Assembly (NCBI GenBank): GCA_019915015.1 | Contig: JAHBBC010000008.1 | Span: forward strand, 1,364,001 to 1,428,000 | Source: Auriscalpium vulgare | Taxonomy: Eukaryota; Basidiomycota; Agaricomycetes; Russulales; Auriscalpiaceae | Length of the DNA: 64,000 nt | Direction of reading: 5' to 3' | Shown: positions 34,810-46,246 of the stretch, one piece after another | Layout of the letters: each line of letters begins with the position of its first letter | Position numbering within the stretch: the first letter of the stretch is position 1 | Position numbers and translations under genes: made by a program | Notes under the pieces: generated by a model | The model's input: the letters and a program-made list of their open reading frames with translations, nothing else | Databases searched by the model: none | Told to the model about the DNA's origin: nothing

Positions 34810-35808
34810 TAGGCCTGCAGTGTCCGCCTGTATTGGCGTCGCAGTAAATACTTGCGTCTGAAAGAGCGTAGTAAATACTAAATACTTGTGATACTGTAGG
34901 CCTGCAGTAGATATTCATGCGGCATTTGTAGGCCTGTATTGGCGTCGCAGTAAATACTCTGCCGCGTCCGAAAGAGCGTAGTAAATACTTCTGATACTGT
35001 AGGCCTGCAGTAGATATTCCTGCGGCATTTTCAGGCCTGTATTGGCGTCGCAGTAAATACTCTGCCGCGTCCGAAAGAGCGTAGTAAATACTTTTGATAC
35101 TGTAGGCCTGCAGTAGATATTCATGCTGAATTTGTAGGCCTGTATTGGCGTCGCAGTAAATACTTTGCCGCGTCCGAAAGAGCGTGGTAAATACTTCTGA
35201 TACTGTAGGCCTGCAGTAGATATTCCTGCGGCATTTTCAGGCCTGTATTGGCGTCGCAGTAAATACTCTGCCGCGTCCGAAAGAGCGTAGTGAATACTTT
35301 TGATACTGTAGGCTTCCAGTAGATATTCCTGCGGCATTTCCAGGCCGGTATCAGCGTCGCAGTAAATACTTTGCCGCGCCCGAAAGAGCGTAGTAAATAC
35401 TTCTGATACTGTAGGCCTGCAGTAGATATTCCTGCGGCATTTTCAGGCCTGTATTGGCGTCGCAGTAAATACTCTGCCGCGTCCGAAAGAGCGTAGTAAA
35501 TACTTTTGATACTGTAGGCCTGCAGTAGATATTCATGCTGAATTTGTAGGCCTGTATTGGCGTCGCAGTAAATACTTTGCCGCGTCCGAAAGAGCGTGGT
35601 AAATACTTCTGATACTGTAGGCCTGCAGTAGATATTCCTGCGGCATTTTCAGGCCCGTATTTGCGTCGCAGTAAATACTCTGCCGCGTCCGAAAGAGCGT
35701 AGTGAATACTTTTGATACTGTAGGCTTCCAGTAGATATTCCTGCGGCATTTCCAGGCCGGTATTGGCGTCGCAGTAAATACTCTGCCGCGTCCGAAAGAG
35801 CGTAGTAC
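34810..35808 (+). repeat. 103-bp minisatellite with 412-bp higher-order unit
   Basis: The motif GGCGTCGCAGTAAATACT (or a one- or two-base variant) recurs at 34941, 35044, 35147, 35250, 35353, 35456, 35559, 35662 and 35765, exactly 103 bases apart each time, with a less regular copy at 34835. Variants of the TTCCTGCGGCATTTTCAGG position follow an order b-c-b-d, b-c-b-d, so four units (412 bp, 35018-35429 and 35430-35841) were duplicated together. Long minus-strand open frames here are a by-product of the repeat. Confidence 0.9.
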
Positions 35809-35971
35809 TGTACCATTTCGGAGATAGGCTCGCGGGGGTCAGCCTGTGACCATAAATTCCATATGCTCGTTCGGCTGGAAGTGCTCGCGGGACCGCGGGA
35901 CCTGTGACCGAGCAAAAAATATGCTCGATCACATGATGTCAACTTCCGGCGGGGTGGCAGTGCACTAGTAA

Positions 35972-36032
35972 GCGCTGGGGTACAATTCTTGTGATCTCGA
36001 CAGTCGAGATCACGAGAATTGTACCCCAGCGC
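35972..36032. repeat. 30-bp-arm hairpin with one-base loop
   Basis: Arms at 35972-36001 and 36003-36032 are complementary except for one G-T-type mismatch and are separated by a single A. The outer ends read GCGCTGGGG / CCCCAGCGC. It lies between the minisatellite and its outlying fragment. It may be the centre of a fold-back element. Confidence 0.85.
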
Positions 36033-36124
36033 CTAACCGTCAACTGGACATTCGTGCAACTGGCGCCAAGTACGTGCACATGCTCGCAACTTACTGTGAC
36101 CTGTGACCAAGTGCGAGATACTGT

Positions 36125-36275
36125 AGGCTTCAAACTGCCGCGTCTGAAAGAGCGTAGTAAATACGTTTGATACTGTAGGCCTGCAGTAGATATTTATGCG
36201 GCATTTTCAGGCCGGTACCGGGTATTGGCGTCGCAGTAAATACTTCTGCCGCGCTAGTGCGGTCCGAAAACTTGT
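36125..36275 (+). repeat. Detached minisatellite fragment
   Basis: Carries the same blocks as the 103-bp array (GATACTGTAGGCCTGCAGTA, GGCGTCGCAGTAAATACT) but with small insertions, separated from the main array by about 300 bases that include the hairpin. Probably split off by an insertion. Confidence 0.7.
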
Positions 36276-36416
36276 AGTCAATACATCTACTCGTTTAGTA
36301 GGCCTACAGTCTAGTGATGTAGTATCTACTACAACTTTTGGCAACTCGGGGCGAAAATCTCTAAGTCGTGCGGTGTAAATACTTCCCCCTGATATCATAG
36401 CCACTTTGTGAACGTC

Positions 36417-36479
36417 GCGCCCGATGAGCGCTTAGCATTTCGCCGAGCGGAATGGCAAGCGCCCGATGAGCGCTTACCA
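36417..36479 (+). repeat. 18-bp direct repeat
   Basis: GCGCCCGATGAGCGCTTA occurs at 36417 and again at 36460. From 36,640 to 36,841 the word CGTGTTGA or a close variant recurs six times. No gene covers this stretch. Confidence 0.6.
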
Positions 36480-36879
36480 AAGCGTAGTTGACAATCGTGC
36501 TCGAAGCTTGGGCACTTCACTCTCGAGGCACTCGGACAACACATGATTTGATTATATTACGTAGGGACATGGGTAATTTGCGCGCATTGAGCACAACCGA
36601 TCAAGTAAACACTAGAAGAGAAGAAGAGCGAGAACCGAAAGATGCGTGTTGAGACGCTGATGGAGAAAATGGCGCGTGTTGAGACGCGCAATGAGAACAA
36701 TGGAGGGGTACCACGTGTTGAACGTTGACATGTTGATGCAAGCGAGGACAATATCTTGAAGGCCTCGCACGTTGAGGCGAGCTGGGATGGAGGCGGCACA
36801 CGTTGAGATGACGGTTACTGAACGGAGAGCATGCGTGTTGAAACGCGACTAGATGGGAATATGCACGAGCGATGAGCGT

Positions 36880-39749
36880 TCATTTACGTCCGGTCCGACG
36901 CCTAGAAGATTTGATCAGTGATGGATTTACTCTCATCTTGCAGTACTCACTTCTTATTGGCGGGATTCTTGTCTGCCGGAGCCTGCGCGGCGCGCTTCTG
37001 CGAAGCACGGCTCTGGATCTTGCTGGCAGGGGCCTCCGCTGGCGCGACGCGCTTCTGCGAGGCGCGGGTCGTCTTGCTGGCAGGGGCCTCGACCAGCTTG
37101 ATGCCCTTTTGCAAGGTGCGGGTTGTCGTGGTGGCAGGCGCCTCGACCGGCGCGGTGCGTAAGGCGCGAGTGTTGCTAGCAGGCGTCGGCGCCGGCGCGG
37201 TCGAGGTGTGGGCATCGCTTCGGAGATACGCGACCATCTGCTCGGCAACCCATGCCACGTCTTCGACTGCTGAATCCCACTCGCGGATCTGCTGCTCGTC
37301 CTCGGCTGCATCGTGCCACCAGCTGAGCGTGATGAGGATGACCTCAAAGCCGCTCCGCCCGCCCTTCATACACGCGGACCACTCTTCCAGCGGCGTGCGC
37401 GACTCCCGCTTCAATGGCCAATCCTCCCCTCGCCAGTCTGGCTGCAGGCCAGCCCACCACGCTCTCCAGGACTCCGCAAACTCCAGCACATCATCGATCT
37501 TGGGCATCTTTGTAAAGTCGCGGCTGCGACTCCAGCGGGAGAATTGCGATGGACGAGCGGTCGTCGAGAGCTGGAACCGTTTTCCCTGGCGAATGGTGAG
37601 TCGTCATCTTCGATGTATCAGAACAATAGAACGCACCTGGCCCGAGGGGAACCCGAGGAGCTCCTCCAGTGTCGCCCACAGCCGTACTGCCGACACCCAT
37701 GTGTCGTCGTCCACGGCCTCCATGAGGTGCTCGTGCTCACTGACCATCCACGACGGCCATGCTTGCGTCGGCCTGCTGCCCATGCTGTTGGCGTCGTCAG
37801 CGGTGGAGTCGATCTCGCCAGGCAGAGACGGGGCAGAAGGACCGCGCGCGGGATCGTTGTTGAGGTGGTCATCCGCTGGCTTCACAGTAGCGTCTGCGTC
37901 TTCGTTGCGCACCTCGGAACTCTGCGCAGTGCTAGTGATCGGTTGGTCGACGAGAGGTGCGATGTGCGTGTCGAGAGCAGCAGGCTGTGGTGTGTTCGAC
38001 GGTGCAGCTGATGAGGCTGTGCGCGCATGAGCGCCGGTTGTCGATGAAGAGGGGAGGTTGGTCGTTGATGAAGGCTGCCTTTCTTGTTCATCACCGCCGT
38101 GGGACTGCGCGTGCTGCGTTCTGAACGCACCCCGAGGTCAGCATCTGCACTGAAGGGAGAGGGAATGACGCACGATGAGGGTATATCACTTGGGCTGTCT
38201 GCGGCCTTCAGTCTCGCAGAGTGCCGTGGCGGCCCAACCTCGGTTTCCAGCGCCGCCAACTTTGCGCGCTTTACCTCCCGCTCTGACATCGTCTTCTCCT
38301 CCGGCGCAAAGAACGGCTTGTCCAGTCCGAGCGCCTTCAGCATCTCCTTGTTTCGCGCGATGTTGTCCAGGCGTTCTTGCTCGTAATCGGTGATACCATG
38401 GGTAATGAGCGGAAGCGCCGGTGAGTCGTCTTTGTCAGAGTCGCATTCGAAGTCCTCGACCTCCTCTTCAGTTTCCGTGTCGCCGTCATTCTTGTCCAGG
38501 CTCTTTGCCTTCCGCTTCTTTGTCTTCGAGACTTGTACGTCCTTCAACGCCGTGGACGTCTCAGTTGGTGGCTGTGCCGGGTTGTCGGTTCCTGGTTCCG
38601 CAGCATCGGTTGACGACGCAGGAGAGCAGCTCGAGCCAGGCGTCGCAGAAAAGGCACGCGCTTTCGCACTGCCGGGGGCTAGCATCGCATTGTGAGTGCT
38701 GATATTCGCAAATATGATTGTTTTCGACTCACGATAGATGGCGTGCAGAAAATTTCGGAAGGGCGTCTCGACCTTGTCCTTGAAGTCGGGGTACATCGTG
38801 GAGAAATTGCGGCCATCATCCAAGCGAGAATGCACGCTGAGTATATCCCGCGGTGAGTACAGCAACACAGACATACAATCATAATTTGCTCACGAATATG
38901 TCATGATCTTTCCGCCGTGCTCGGGGCTCGGGCCGCCGAAAATCATCGTGCACATCCACCCTCCGGTCAAGTCGTGGATTTCGCCTACCGCCATGGCCGC
39001 AGTTCTGGGCAGCTTTTCAATCGCTCTGGCGAACCACGTAAGCAAATTGTCTCGTAATTAGCGGGCAGAGACTCACTCTTGGTACTGCGGCAGCTTCGGC
39101 GCCGCACTCTCATCAGGGCTGTTGTCATCATCGCTGTCGTCGTCGCGGGGGCCACTGTCATCGTCCTCAACCTTTCCGCCACCGCCGTTGCGCGCCTTTG
39201 CAACCATCTCCTTGACGGCGTCGCTCTCGGCCTCCAGGAGCTCGCGGCACTTGCGGTTGCGAAACACAAGCTCCTTGACGGCCGGCTCGTCGTCGGGTTT
39301 CGTCTCGAGATACTCCTTCCACGCCGCCTCGACTTGGGACTTCAGCTTGTCCTTCCAGAACAGCTGCTGGTAAACCTGGTAATCCGACTTCTTACGCGTC
39401 TGCTTCCCGGTCAAATTTAGCACCCCGCGGCGGCCTGGTCCTTTGCCAACGCGCGGAGTACCACGAGAGTGGTTATTGAACCACTGTCTAAGGCGCTGCG
39501 GAACATGCAGGTTACGGTGAGTTCGGGCTTCTCCGAAACGGCGACGCGAATACTCACCTTGCGTATATCAGGCTGCCCTTTCACGGACGGTGCGTTGTCG
39601 CCGTCGTCTGTTTCGGGCCATCTCGCCAACCAGGCGGAGTACAAGTGAGGCCAAAATTCGCCGACAGAAAGTGAGCCCCCAGACTGGGCCTCGCGGTAGG
39701 TGACAATGTATTCCTTTAGGAAGTCGAGCTGTTCCTGATTCGCCCACAT
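36880..39749 (-). CDS. Agaricomycete-expanded multi-exon protein, role unknown
   Basis: Exons on the minus strand: 39749-39558, 39495-39077, 39025-38894, 38836-38733, from 38678 on, a segment ending near 37640, one from about 37,590 down to 36952, and a last piece coding RRTGRK-stop at 36880. Phases agree through the first five exons; the 38.1 kb junction was not resolved. The order of motifs is RLRQWFNNHSR (homeodomain-helix-like), VLNLTGKQTRK, an acidic stretch, LTGGWMCTMIFGGPSPEHGG, basic and acidic low complexity, AWPSWMVSEHEHLMEAV, WRAWWAGLQPDWRGEDWPL and a Lys/Ala-rich tail. I recognise this order from a large family of uncharacterised mushroom proteins often found near transposons. A DNA-associated role is inference. 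Confidence 0.65.
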
Positions 39750-40104
39750 GAGAACTCGGCGGGGGGACAGCGGATCGGTGAAGGACAGCGGATGAGTGAC
39801 AAGTCGGAGTGATGAGCGATGAGCGACGAGCGACGAGCGGGGGTTGGGACGTGGCTGTCGTCGAGAGAAAGTTTTCACTGATGGCCACCAGATCACCACG
39901 GTGAAAAATAACCCCGACAAGCTAGCCAACTCCGCCAAATCACTACGGTTTCAATTTCCAGGCATGCAAAGTACTACGACTCGGCCGCTCCCGCAACAAG
40001 TATTTAAAAGGCAAGTCGATCAATCATGTCTTGTCGTCTCCCATCTCCTCTCCCCTCGTCACACCTGCTGCCGCGCATTTTCCCTCCCTTGATCTGCCCT
40101 CAAT

Positions 40105-40979
40105 ATGACCTCGGACCCCGTCAACATTGAAGCCACGGCGACGGCGACTGGTAAGCATCTCGGATGTGACGTTGATCTCAATCTGATTGCCAATACACCA
40201 TCCTAGCGACCAGCCGGCCTCGCCGCCTCCCGACGTATACCGAGGCCCCAGTTCCCGGCATATACACTTACTATGCGCTCGTGGATACGAAGCACCGCGG
40301 CATATACACCAACTGGTATGTTCCTTTCAACGATGCGCGCATTTTTTCTGTAGCTAATGACATGTTAGGGTCGTCGCCGGGCCTGCCGCGCGGGCTCTAG
40401 CGGGCACCGTCAAACGGTGTGACTCGTTCGCCGACGCAGTGGTGGCAATGAACATTGCCAACGCGGCGATGGATATTCTCGCAGAGGAGATGGGAGGCGT
40501 CTCCCTTGCCGACGCCGGCACCAGCACTTCCAAGGGTGCTGGAGTCGACGTCAACGCCGCCGAGGCACACGCTCCTGCGGCCAGCGATCGGGATGGGTCG
40601 GGCTCCGACAACGAAGGGTCGGAGCTCTCCGACGTTGACGCACATGCCTTGGTGGAGCTGATCCCCACGATGGAAGAGATTGGTTCGTCTTTCATGCTTC
40701 CTTCCTGGTTCTCACTGACAGACTTTACAGAGAAAGCTCGCCACGAAGAGCGCGGAAGTCGCCCGGGTGGAGGATGGCCATACCTCGCAGTCGCGCGCGG
40801 ACATAGGACCGGAGTGTACGCAAACGGGTACGTTACTCCTGTAGCTTATTCCCTGTGCCGTCTGAAAGGCTACATGTAGCGCCTCGGCTACGGCACTTAT
40901 CGTTGGATACCCCGGTGCCTCTGCGATGGGTTTTCGTACGGTCGCGGGCGGGTATATGTGGCTGAATCCTGAAGTGTAG
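40105..40979 (+). CDS. Protein with two RNase H1-N/viroplasmin-like modules
   Basis: Five exons with agreeing phases: 40105-40150, 40207-40315, 40369-40682, 40731-40827 and 40880-40979. Introns are 48-56 nt. Module 1 reads YYALVDTKHRGIYTNW, then VAGPAARALAGTVKRCDSF. Module 2 reads YLAVARGHRTGVYANG, then VGYPGASAMGFRTV and YMWL. Each is split by an intron right after GIYTNW/GVYANG, suggesting duplication of one exon pair. The fold (RHBD, PF01693-like) binds RNA:DNA or dsRNA in RNase H1. A catalytic RNase H domain is absent. Between the modules is an acidic Asp/Glu/Ser linker. This is a fungal gene and not a viral one. It lies head to head with the 36.9-39.7 kb gene. Confidence 0.75.
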
Positions 40980-40980
40980 A

Positions 40981-41044
40981 GATGTCGCCGCTTGTAGCAC
41001 AATAAGAGTCTCGATGTCGCCGCTCGTAGCACAATAAGAGTCTC
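40981..41044 (+). repeat. 32-bp tandem duplication
   Basis: Two adjacent copies of a 32-bp unit (GATGTCGCCGCT...AGAGTCTC), one mismatch apart, directly after the stop codon of the preceding gene, so in its 3' UTR. Confidence 0.85.
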
Positions 41045-41484
41045 GTTGTAATGTTCGAGTCCCCAATATGCATGCTATGATTCAGACAAGCCGTGTGTTC
41101 ACCCCGCAAATGATCTAAAGCCTCTACTATACATAATTCTCTCGAAAATAGCGCGCATTCGCCTGGTTAGGTGTCTCAACCATGTAGATGTGTAAATATT
41201 GGTAGATCCACTGAAAGCACTAGCTCTGATGCACTTAGAGGACCATCTTTGACTATGCCCCTGTCATACTCTCTAGGTTCCTGAGATATTTGTGAGATGG
41301 TGCCCACAGAGACGACTGAGAGGCGGGATGCAGCAGGAAGCGCGCCGAAAGGTCAGCTCAACTTCTAGTACTGCTTGACTCTTGTTGTCACCCTCTGTCC
41401 ATCTCGCATCCTCCCTTCACCTTCCACACTTCCTGTGCTCTTACAACCCCCTCTCTCTACTCTGAGACGGTACTCGCAGCGTCG

Positions 41485-42218
41485 ATGCGGAAGGATTGGC
41501 GAAAAAAGGACTATGAGAAGTACGTCGTGCAGCACATCCGGCCGCTTCGTTTGGCTGACGGTTCCACCTCATCAGACATCGCACCAGTCGTCTGAAATAT
41601 CAGCGGGAATACAACACAGTGAAGCGCGCTAGCCGTCGCAAGGTCAGCAAAGAAGAGCGCTATCGTTTGGAACAAACAGAAAAGCTTTGCCTGTATTTTC
41701 GTTCCTCACAGTGCGTGGCCATTTTCTTTCACGATACTATGGACTGAATACAAAGTACATATCTCCAGGCAATATACATGCGACATTGCTTGTACTTCAA
41801 AGGCAGTTGACGCCCTGCGCACGCCGGAAATGGCTGTCTTCGAGGACGAACGCTGGACCGAATGGTACACCTTCCGCGATACTATGGAGGCGGACTCACC
41901 GGACACCTGGCTGCCTCGCTACGTCGAGTCACTCCGCATCGCAAGAGAGGTGCAGCTGGCTGTTGCTCGAGACGCCATCAGTGATGCGACCTCGAGCGAG
42001 CTCGATATCCATTGTCATCGGAGGTATATCGCGTCTTTGCATCAGGAGATTGAGCTATTACAGCGCGGGCAAGACGTGCACGATGGAGCCTTCTATCGCG
42101 GGGCGTTCATATGGGCAGGACGGCGGTGAGTCCTTGTAACATGCTCCGCCCGCCCATTTACTGAAATCAATCTGCCAGTGTCCGTATGGCATCCTTCAAG
42201 AAGCTGTATGGGTTTTGA
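41485..42218 (+). CDS. Four-exon orphan gene, basic N-terminus
   Basis: Exons 41485-41519, 41576-41710, 41769-42125 and 42179-42218 join in phase to about 188 residues, ending KKLYGF-stop. The N-terminal 50 residues are very basic (KYQREYNTVKRASRRKVSK). The rest contains AVFEDERWTEWYTFRDTMEA and a likely helical stretch HRRYIASLHQEIELLQRG. I do not recognise the family. The basic head could bind nucleic acid (inference). It lies 120 bases before the KDZ-like fragment in the same direction and could be transposon-associated. Confidence 0.6.
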
Positions 42219-42339
42219 TTGCTGGGCAATGCTCGCTGTCACGGAGTCACTACGCACATACTGTCCTTACGCAGACTTAGAATAGTACGCATACGCTTTT
42301 TGATTATGTCAGCTACTGCTCTTCCTCTCCTTGTCCACT

Positions 42340-43160
42340 ATGGCCCGCAGCGCAAAGCGCAAGCGGGCAGTCATACTCCCGTCCGAGCCCGCACAGCAGA
42401 CGCCAAATGTGAGCTCGACACACATCAATATTGCCGTCAGCAGTGGCGTACGGAAGCGCAAGGTCAATCATACTACATCTCATTACACGGACGCCGCCGT
42501 CCTCACACCAACAGAGGCCGTGCCCTCAGACCCTTCTCCCCCTGACGACTTCATACAATCTCCCGAAGACCTTTCTCTGGATACGCAGTCGCAGGTGGTA
42601 CATGTTGAGGACATACCAATCCCGCGTCGTCGTCGTCGCTACAAGCGAGTACGTACCTTATTCTCTGCCCGCGCGCCTTACTGACCTCTATCAGTCAAGT
42701 GGCAAGCCCATACAGGACTGGATCCCCTTTCGGGGGATATATCTCGACGAGATCCTTCGACTGGAGGGTCTCGGTGAGCACGCTTCACTACCGCCGTGCA
42801 GTGGATGTACCAGCGCGCTCGGTGAGCTTAGGTGCTTGGATTGCACGGCAGGAACCCGCTTTTGCTCGGGCTGCATGGTCTCTGCACACCAACGGCTTCC
42901 ATATCATCGACTGGAGGTGAGTTTCACGCAGTATAGTCGTCGATGATCCGCTTACATGGCAGTAGAAATGGAACGGCATGTTTCACAAGAAGTTCACGCT
43001 GCGCGAAGCCGGATTGCGCGTTCAGTTAGGCCACGATGGGCAGGCCTGTCCACACCCCTTCCAAAAGCCCGCGCCCATGATCATCATCGACGTCAGCGGC
43101 GTCCATGAGGTCCAGATTGACCGTCACGCCGCAGTGAACGTGATCTTGCTGCGGATATGA
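42340..43160 (+). pseudogene. Truncated KDZ transposase, CxC2 domain only
   Basis: Exons 42340-42648, 42695-42916 and 42966-43160 join in phase to 241 residues. The order is typical of the N-terminus of KDZ-family (Kyakuja-Dileera-Zisupton) transposases: basic head, DWIPFRGIYLDEILRLEG, a CxC2 cluster (CSGC, CLDC, CSGC, AHQRLPYHRLE), then WNGMFHKKFTLREAGLRVQL and IIIDVSGVHEVQID. Family members run on for several hundred residues. Here the frame shifts at the next Cys pair near 43,140 (ATCTTGCTGCGG) and stops, and no catalytic region follows. It is therefore a 5' relic. Confidence 0.75.
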
Positions 43161-43555
43161 GACACGACGGGCGGGCGGCGTGGGCGGCCGCACCAGAGAT
43201 GCGGCCTGTAAGCTGGCTGATAATGATTTGAGCAAATACCTAGTATGTACTCGACGACCAGGCCCGTATCAGGTGCGCTTGACGACACATCTTCAGACAA
43301 AAGTCTTTCAAATAGATGAGTAGCATCAGCAACATCGGGGACTCACAAGTGCGCTGCGCTCCCCAAGAGCGAGCGAAGTTGTGGCGATATGTCTCCAAAT
43401 TGAAGGCTCCGTGCGCGCGTGCTGGAGAGCATGGACGCCAGAGCGTCAGGAAAGGGGGAAAGCCTGAAGTGATGATACATGCACCTTTGAGGTCCTGGTT
43501 CTGCATCTGCGCCAGGGAATACAGACGTAACGAACCGCGCGGACGACTTGGCTGG

Positions 43556-43800
43556 GTACATGCGTTGATGTGGCACGCTTGCCGACGCCCTGATACTTAC
43601 GGCCCGGCGGAGAGGCGCCCAGTCGGGATCAGGGTCGCAGATCTCTGAGCTTCGGAAACCGTTATCGACCTCCGTGAGCAGCTGAATAGGACTGAGGAGC
43701 CAACCTCGGCGACCGCTGTCGCCACCTGCCCATGATTCTACTCCTCATATCAATCGTCAACCGGACCCAATACCGGGGGCCGCAGTTCAGCCTGGACGTC
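43556..43800 (+). repeat. Dispersed repeat, copy 1
   Basis: Shares GCCGACGCCCTGATA, GCAGATCTCTGAG and flanking blocks in the same order with 59310-59560. No gene recognised in either copy. It lies right of the KDZ relic; 43,161-43,556 holds nothing supportable. Confidence 0.6.
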
Positions 43801-44578
43801 AGACGTGCCACGTTGCGAAGACGCATCCGCACAACCGGAACGCCAGCCCATTCGTGCCGCTGAGGACGAAGGGCGTGAGACGAGTGGCAACGCTCGATGC
43901 CGCGGTGGACGTACTGCATCTCGCCCGGCCTTCTCAGCGAGCGCGCGAGGCAATATCATCCCATCTAAACCGATGCGCGCGCAAATCCAAGCGCAGCAGC
44001 TAGCTAGAACCTTGTCCGATTGGGAGCAAGATGACCTCGCAGGAGACGCACGGGGTCCGCATCCCGAGCGCGGCTTATCGTGCGTTTGGCCTAGTCGAGG
44101 TCGTGTTTGATCTTCAGTGCATAATGTGATTCGGAGTGAAGGAGGCCTGCGGAGGAGATCGGGGAAGCGGGCGGGGAGGTGTGCTGGACCTCAGCACGAC
44201 TGGGCAACGGGCGGCGCTGAGCGCCCGGCTTGGAATGGGCGGTCGAAGATTCAAAAGACGCTTGAGGAGAAAGCGGAAGTGAAGGAAAGGAGCGCTGGAT
44301 GTGAGAGACAGGCTGCAGATACACGGCAAGCTTGGACTGTATGTGTCTTGCCACTTGGTTCCGGTGCGCTGTCGCTTGCAGACGGCGTTTTTGTTGCTAT
44401 CGTATATCATCTGCGGGCTGCGGTCGGCACTTGGACCGCGTGGTTGCTGTAGTTTCCGTTGCCGACCTTGCACATAAGACAGTCGTTCCGCTATGGTTGC
44501 TGTAGAGCATGCGAATACTTAAGGGGATTCGCGCCGGAGCGTGTTGCGCGTGACACAAGTCGATGGCCAGAAGTCGAG

Positions 44579-45609
44579 CACCGCGGGTTGCCCCAAATCG
44601 CTCCCAGCGTGTAATTGGCGGGGATGTGGGATCTATCCCGCATCTACGCCATTTATGCGCAGAATCGCCGCGACGCGCAGAATTGGCGAAGAGTTCACTT
44701 ATTCGCCGCTTCTGCCCCGGTTCTATCCCAAATCCGCGCCGCTTCTGCGCATAGCGTAGATTCAGGACCCTGGCCATGGGTGGTTTGCATTATTCACGGA
44801 ATGCTGCAATATATGCTTGAATTGACTGGATGATGCTACACATGGGACAGTCTACGGTACGAAGGACTACAATACCCGTCACCCTCGCTCACGTCGCCCT
44901 TCGCTCACCTGCAGGGCTGTCTCAGCGGCTCTGTAGCACGTCACAATGAGCAATCAGATAGGACAGACGTGAAGAAAACTGACCGTGGCCGAAGAAGCGT
45001 GGAGCTCGAGAAAGCGAAATAAATGCATAGGATCATGGATGAGCCGAGTCCGACAGACTGAGTGTAGCGGACTTACCTCCACTGCAACCGGGGCCTACGA
45101 CGAAAAGGTGAGTAACAGCGCCCCAAAAGAGACATATAGCACTCACCCGGAGCGCATATATCCACCTTGCGATGCCCTCGAGGCCTCTGCACCGGGTGTG
45201 GCGCGCATACCTGGGCTGAGCACACCATCGACGTTGCTCGAGTAAGCTGAGAAGTCGACATTCGGAGGCTGAATGAGGGGACGAGTCTTGGAGGCAGGGC
45301 GGGAGGGCAGGGCGTGCGGGTGAGGGAGGTGGTGGTGTGGGGGAAAGGGAGCTCATGAAGAGACAAGTCGAGAGGCCGCGGTATAAGTGAGCGACGACGT
45401 GTTGTTTGCGCGTTGTTTGGCTGTAGCAGCGCGGCACTGGCTCGGCATCGTGTGTGTGCTGAATCTATCTGGTGGCGATTTAGGCCGCAAATTTACGCTC
45501 GGGGTAATTATGGCGGAAATGGCATGGTGCGTCGATTTGGCGGAAAGGTAGCGTAGATATTGTATCTACTCCATATCTATCTGGAGGCGATTTAGGGCAA
45601 CCCGCGGTG
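44579..45609. mobile_element. About 1.03-kb element with 29-bp terminal inverted repeats
   Basis: Left end 44579-44607 and right end 45581-45609 are inverted copies with three mismatches, both starting CACCGCGGGTTGCCC. No transposase is inside, so it is probably a non-autonomous DNA transposon. Subterminal DNA is rich in GGCGAT/ATCGCC words (for example at 45,466 and 45,583). No target-site duplication is obvious (flanks AAGTCGAG and GAGGGTGC). An internal open frame at 44,985-45,245 has no recognisable product. Confidence 0.65.
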
Positions 45610-46246
45610 GAGGGTGCCGTAATTGCGCCATCGGGGAGCTAGGATGCTGCGAGGTGGACGACGTATTCATGGTGTGGGTCTTTGCGCCAGGCAGTGCGCC
45701 CCCGCGCTATCCATCACAGCGAGCGCGCGGGCCCGCGCACGTCTCGAGCTCACCGCACCCCCACCCATGACAGCAGCACTACACTCGAAGATACTTCGTC
45801 AAATAGAGAACGGAAAGTGGCCGCTGGCGACGCACCGGGTCAAGTCGAACTGGGCCTCGATGGCGACCGCGCGCGGCTTTAAGAACGTGTACGCGCACCT
45901 CGGTCGTGCTCCTCGAGGTTGTTTGTAGGGGCTGAGAGTGTCAGGAGGAGTGTGAGAGGAGGAGTGTGTGCAAGTGACGAGATGGTTTGGTTGCTGCCAG
46001 AGTCAATGCACTCGGCCGCGTGAGCAGACGCCCTGTTCGTAGGCAGCGACACACGGTGGACTCCACACGTTGAGTTGAGCGGATTGCGCGCAGGGCATGG
46101 GATTGTCATAGCAAAGGGTACAGAAGATTATGACAGCAGAGAAGCGACTAGGAAACATAGGCGAGGCAGTGGATAGCAACGACGAGGAAAGCACGATAGC
46201 GAGTCGATCGAACGAGAAAGCAAACGAAAACAAACAGAAAGAAAGC

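Noticed and set aside
34810..35808. CRISPR-like regular repeat
   Set aside because: The whole 103-bp unit repeats, with no unique spacers, in a eukaryotic genome.
34915..35932. Two minus-strand open frames of 140 and 193 codons
   Set aside because: They are translations of the 103-bp satellite. The period is not a multiple of three, so the frames rotate; no start context or domain.
37313..38695. Long plus-strand frames across 36.9-38.7 kb
   Set aside because: Antisense to the multi-exon gene whose splice chain and motifs are on the minus strand.
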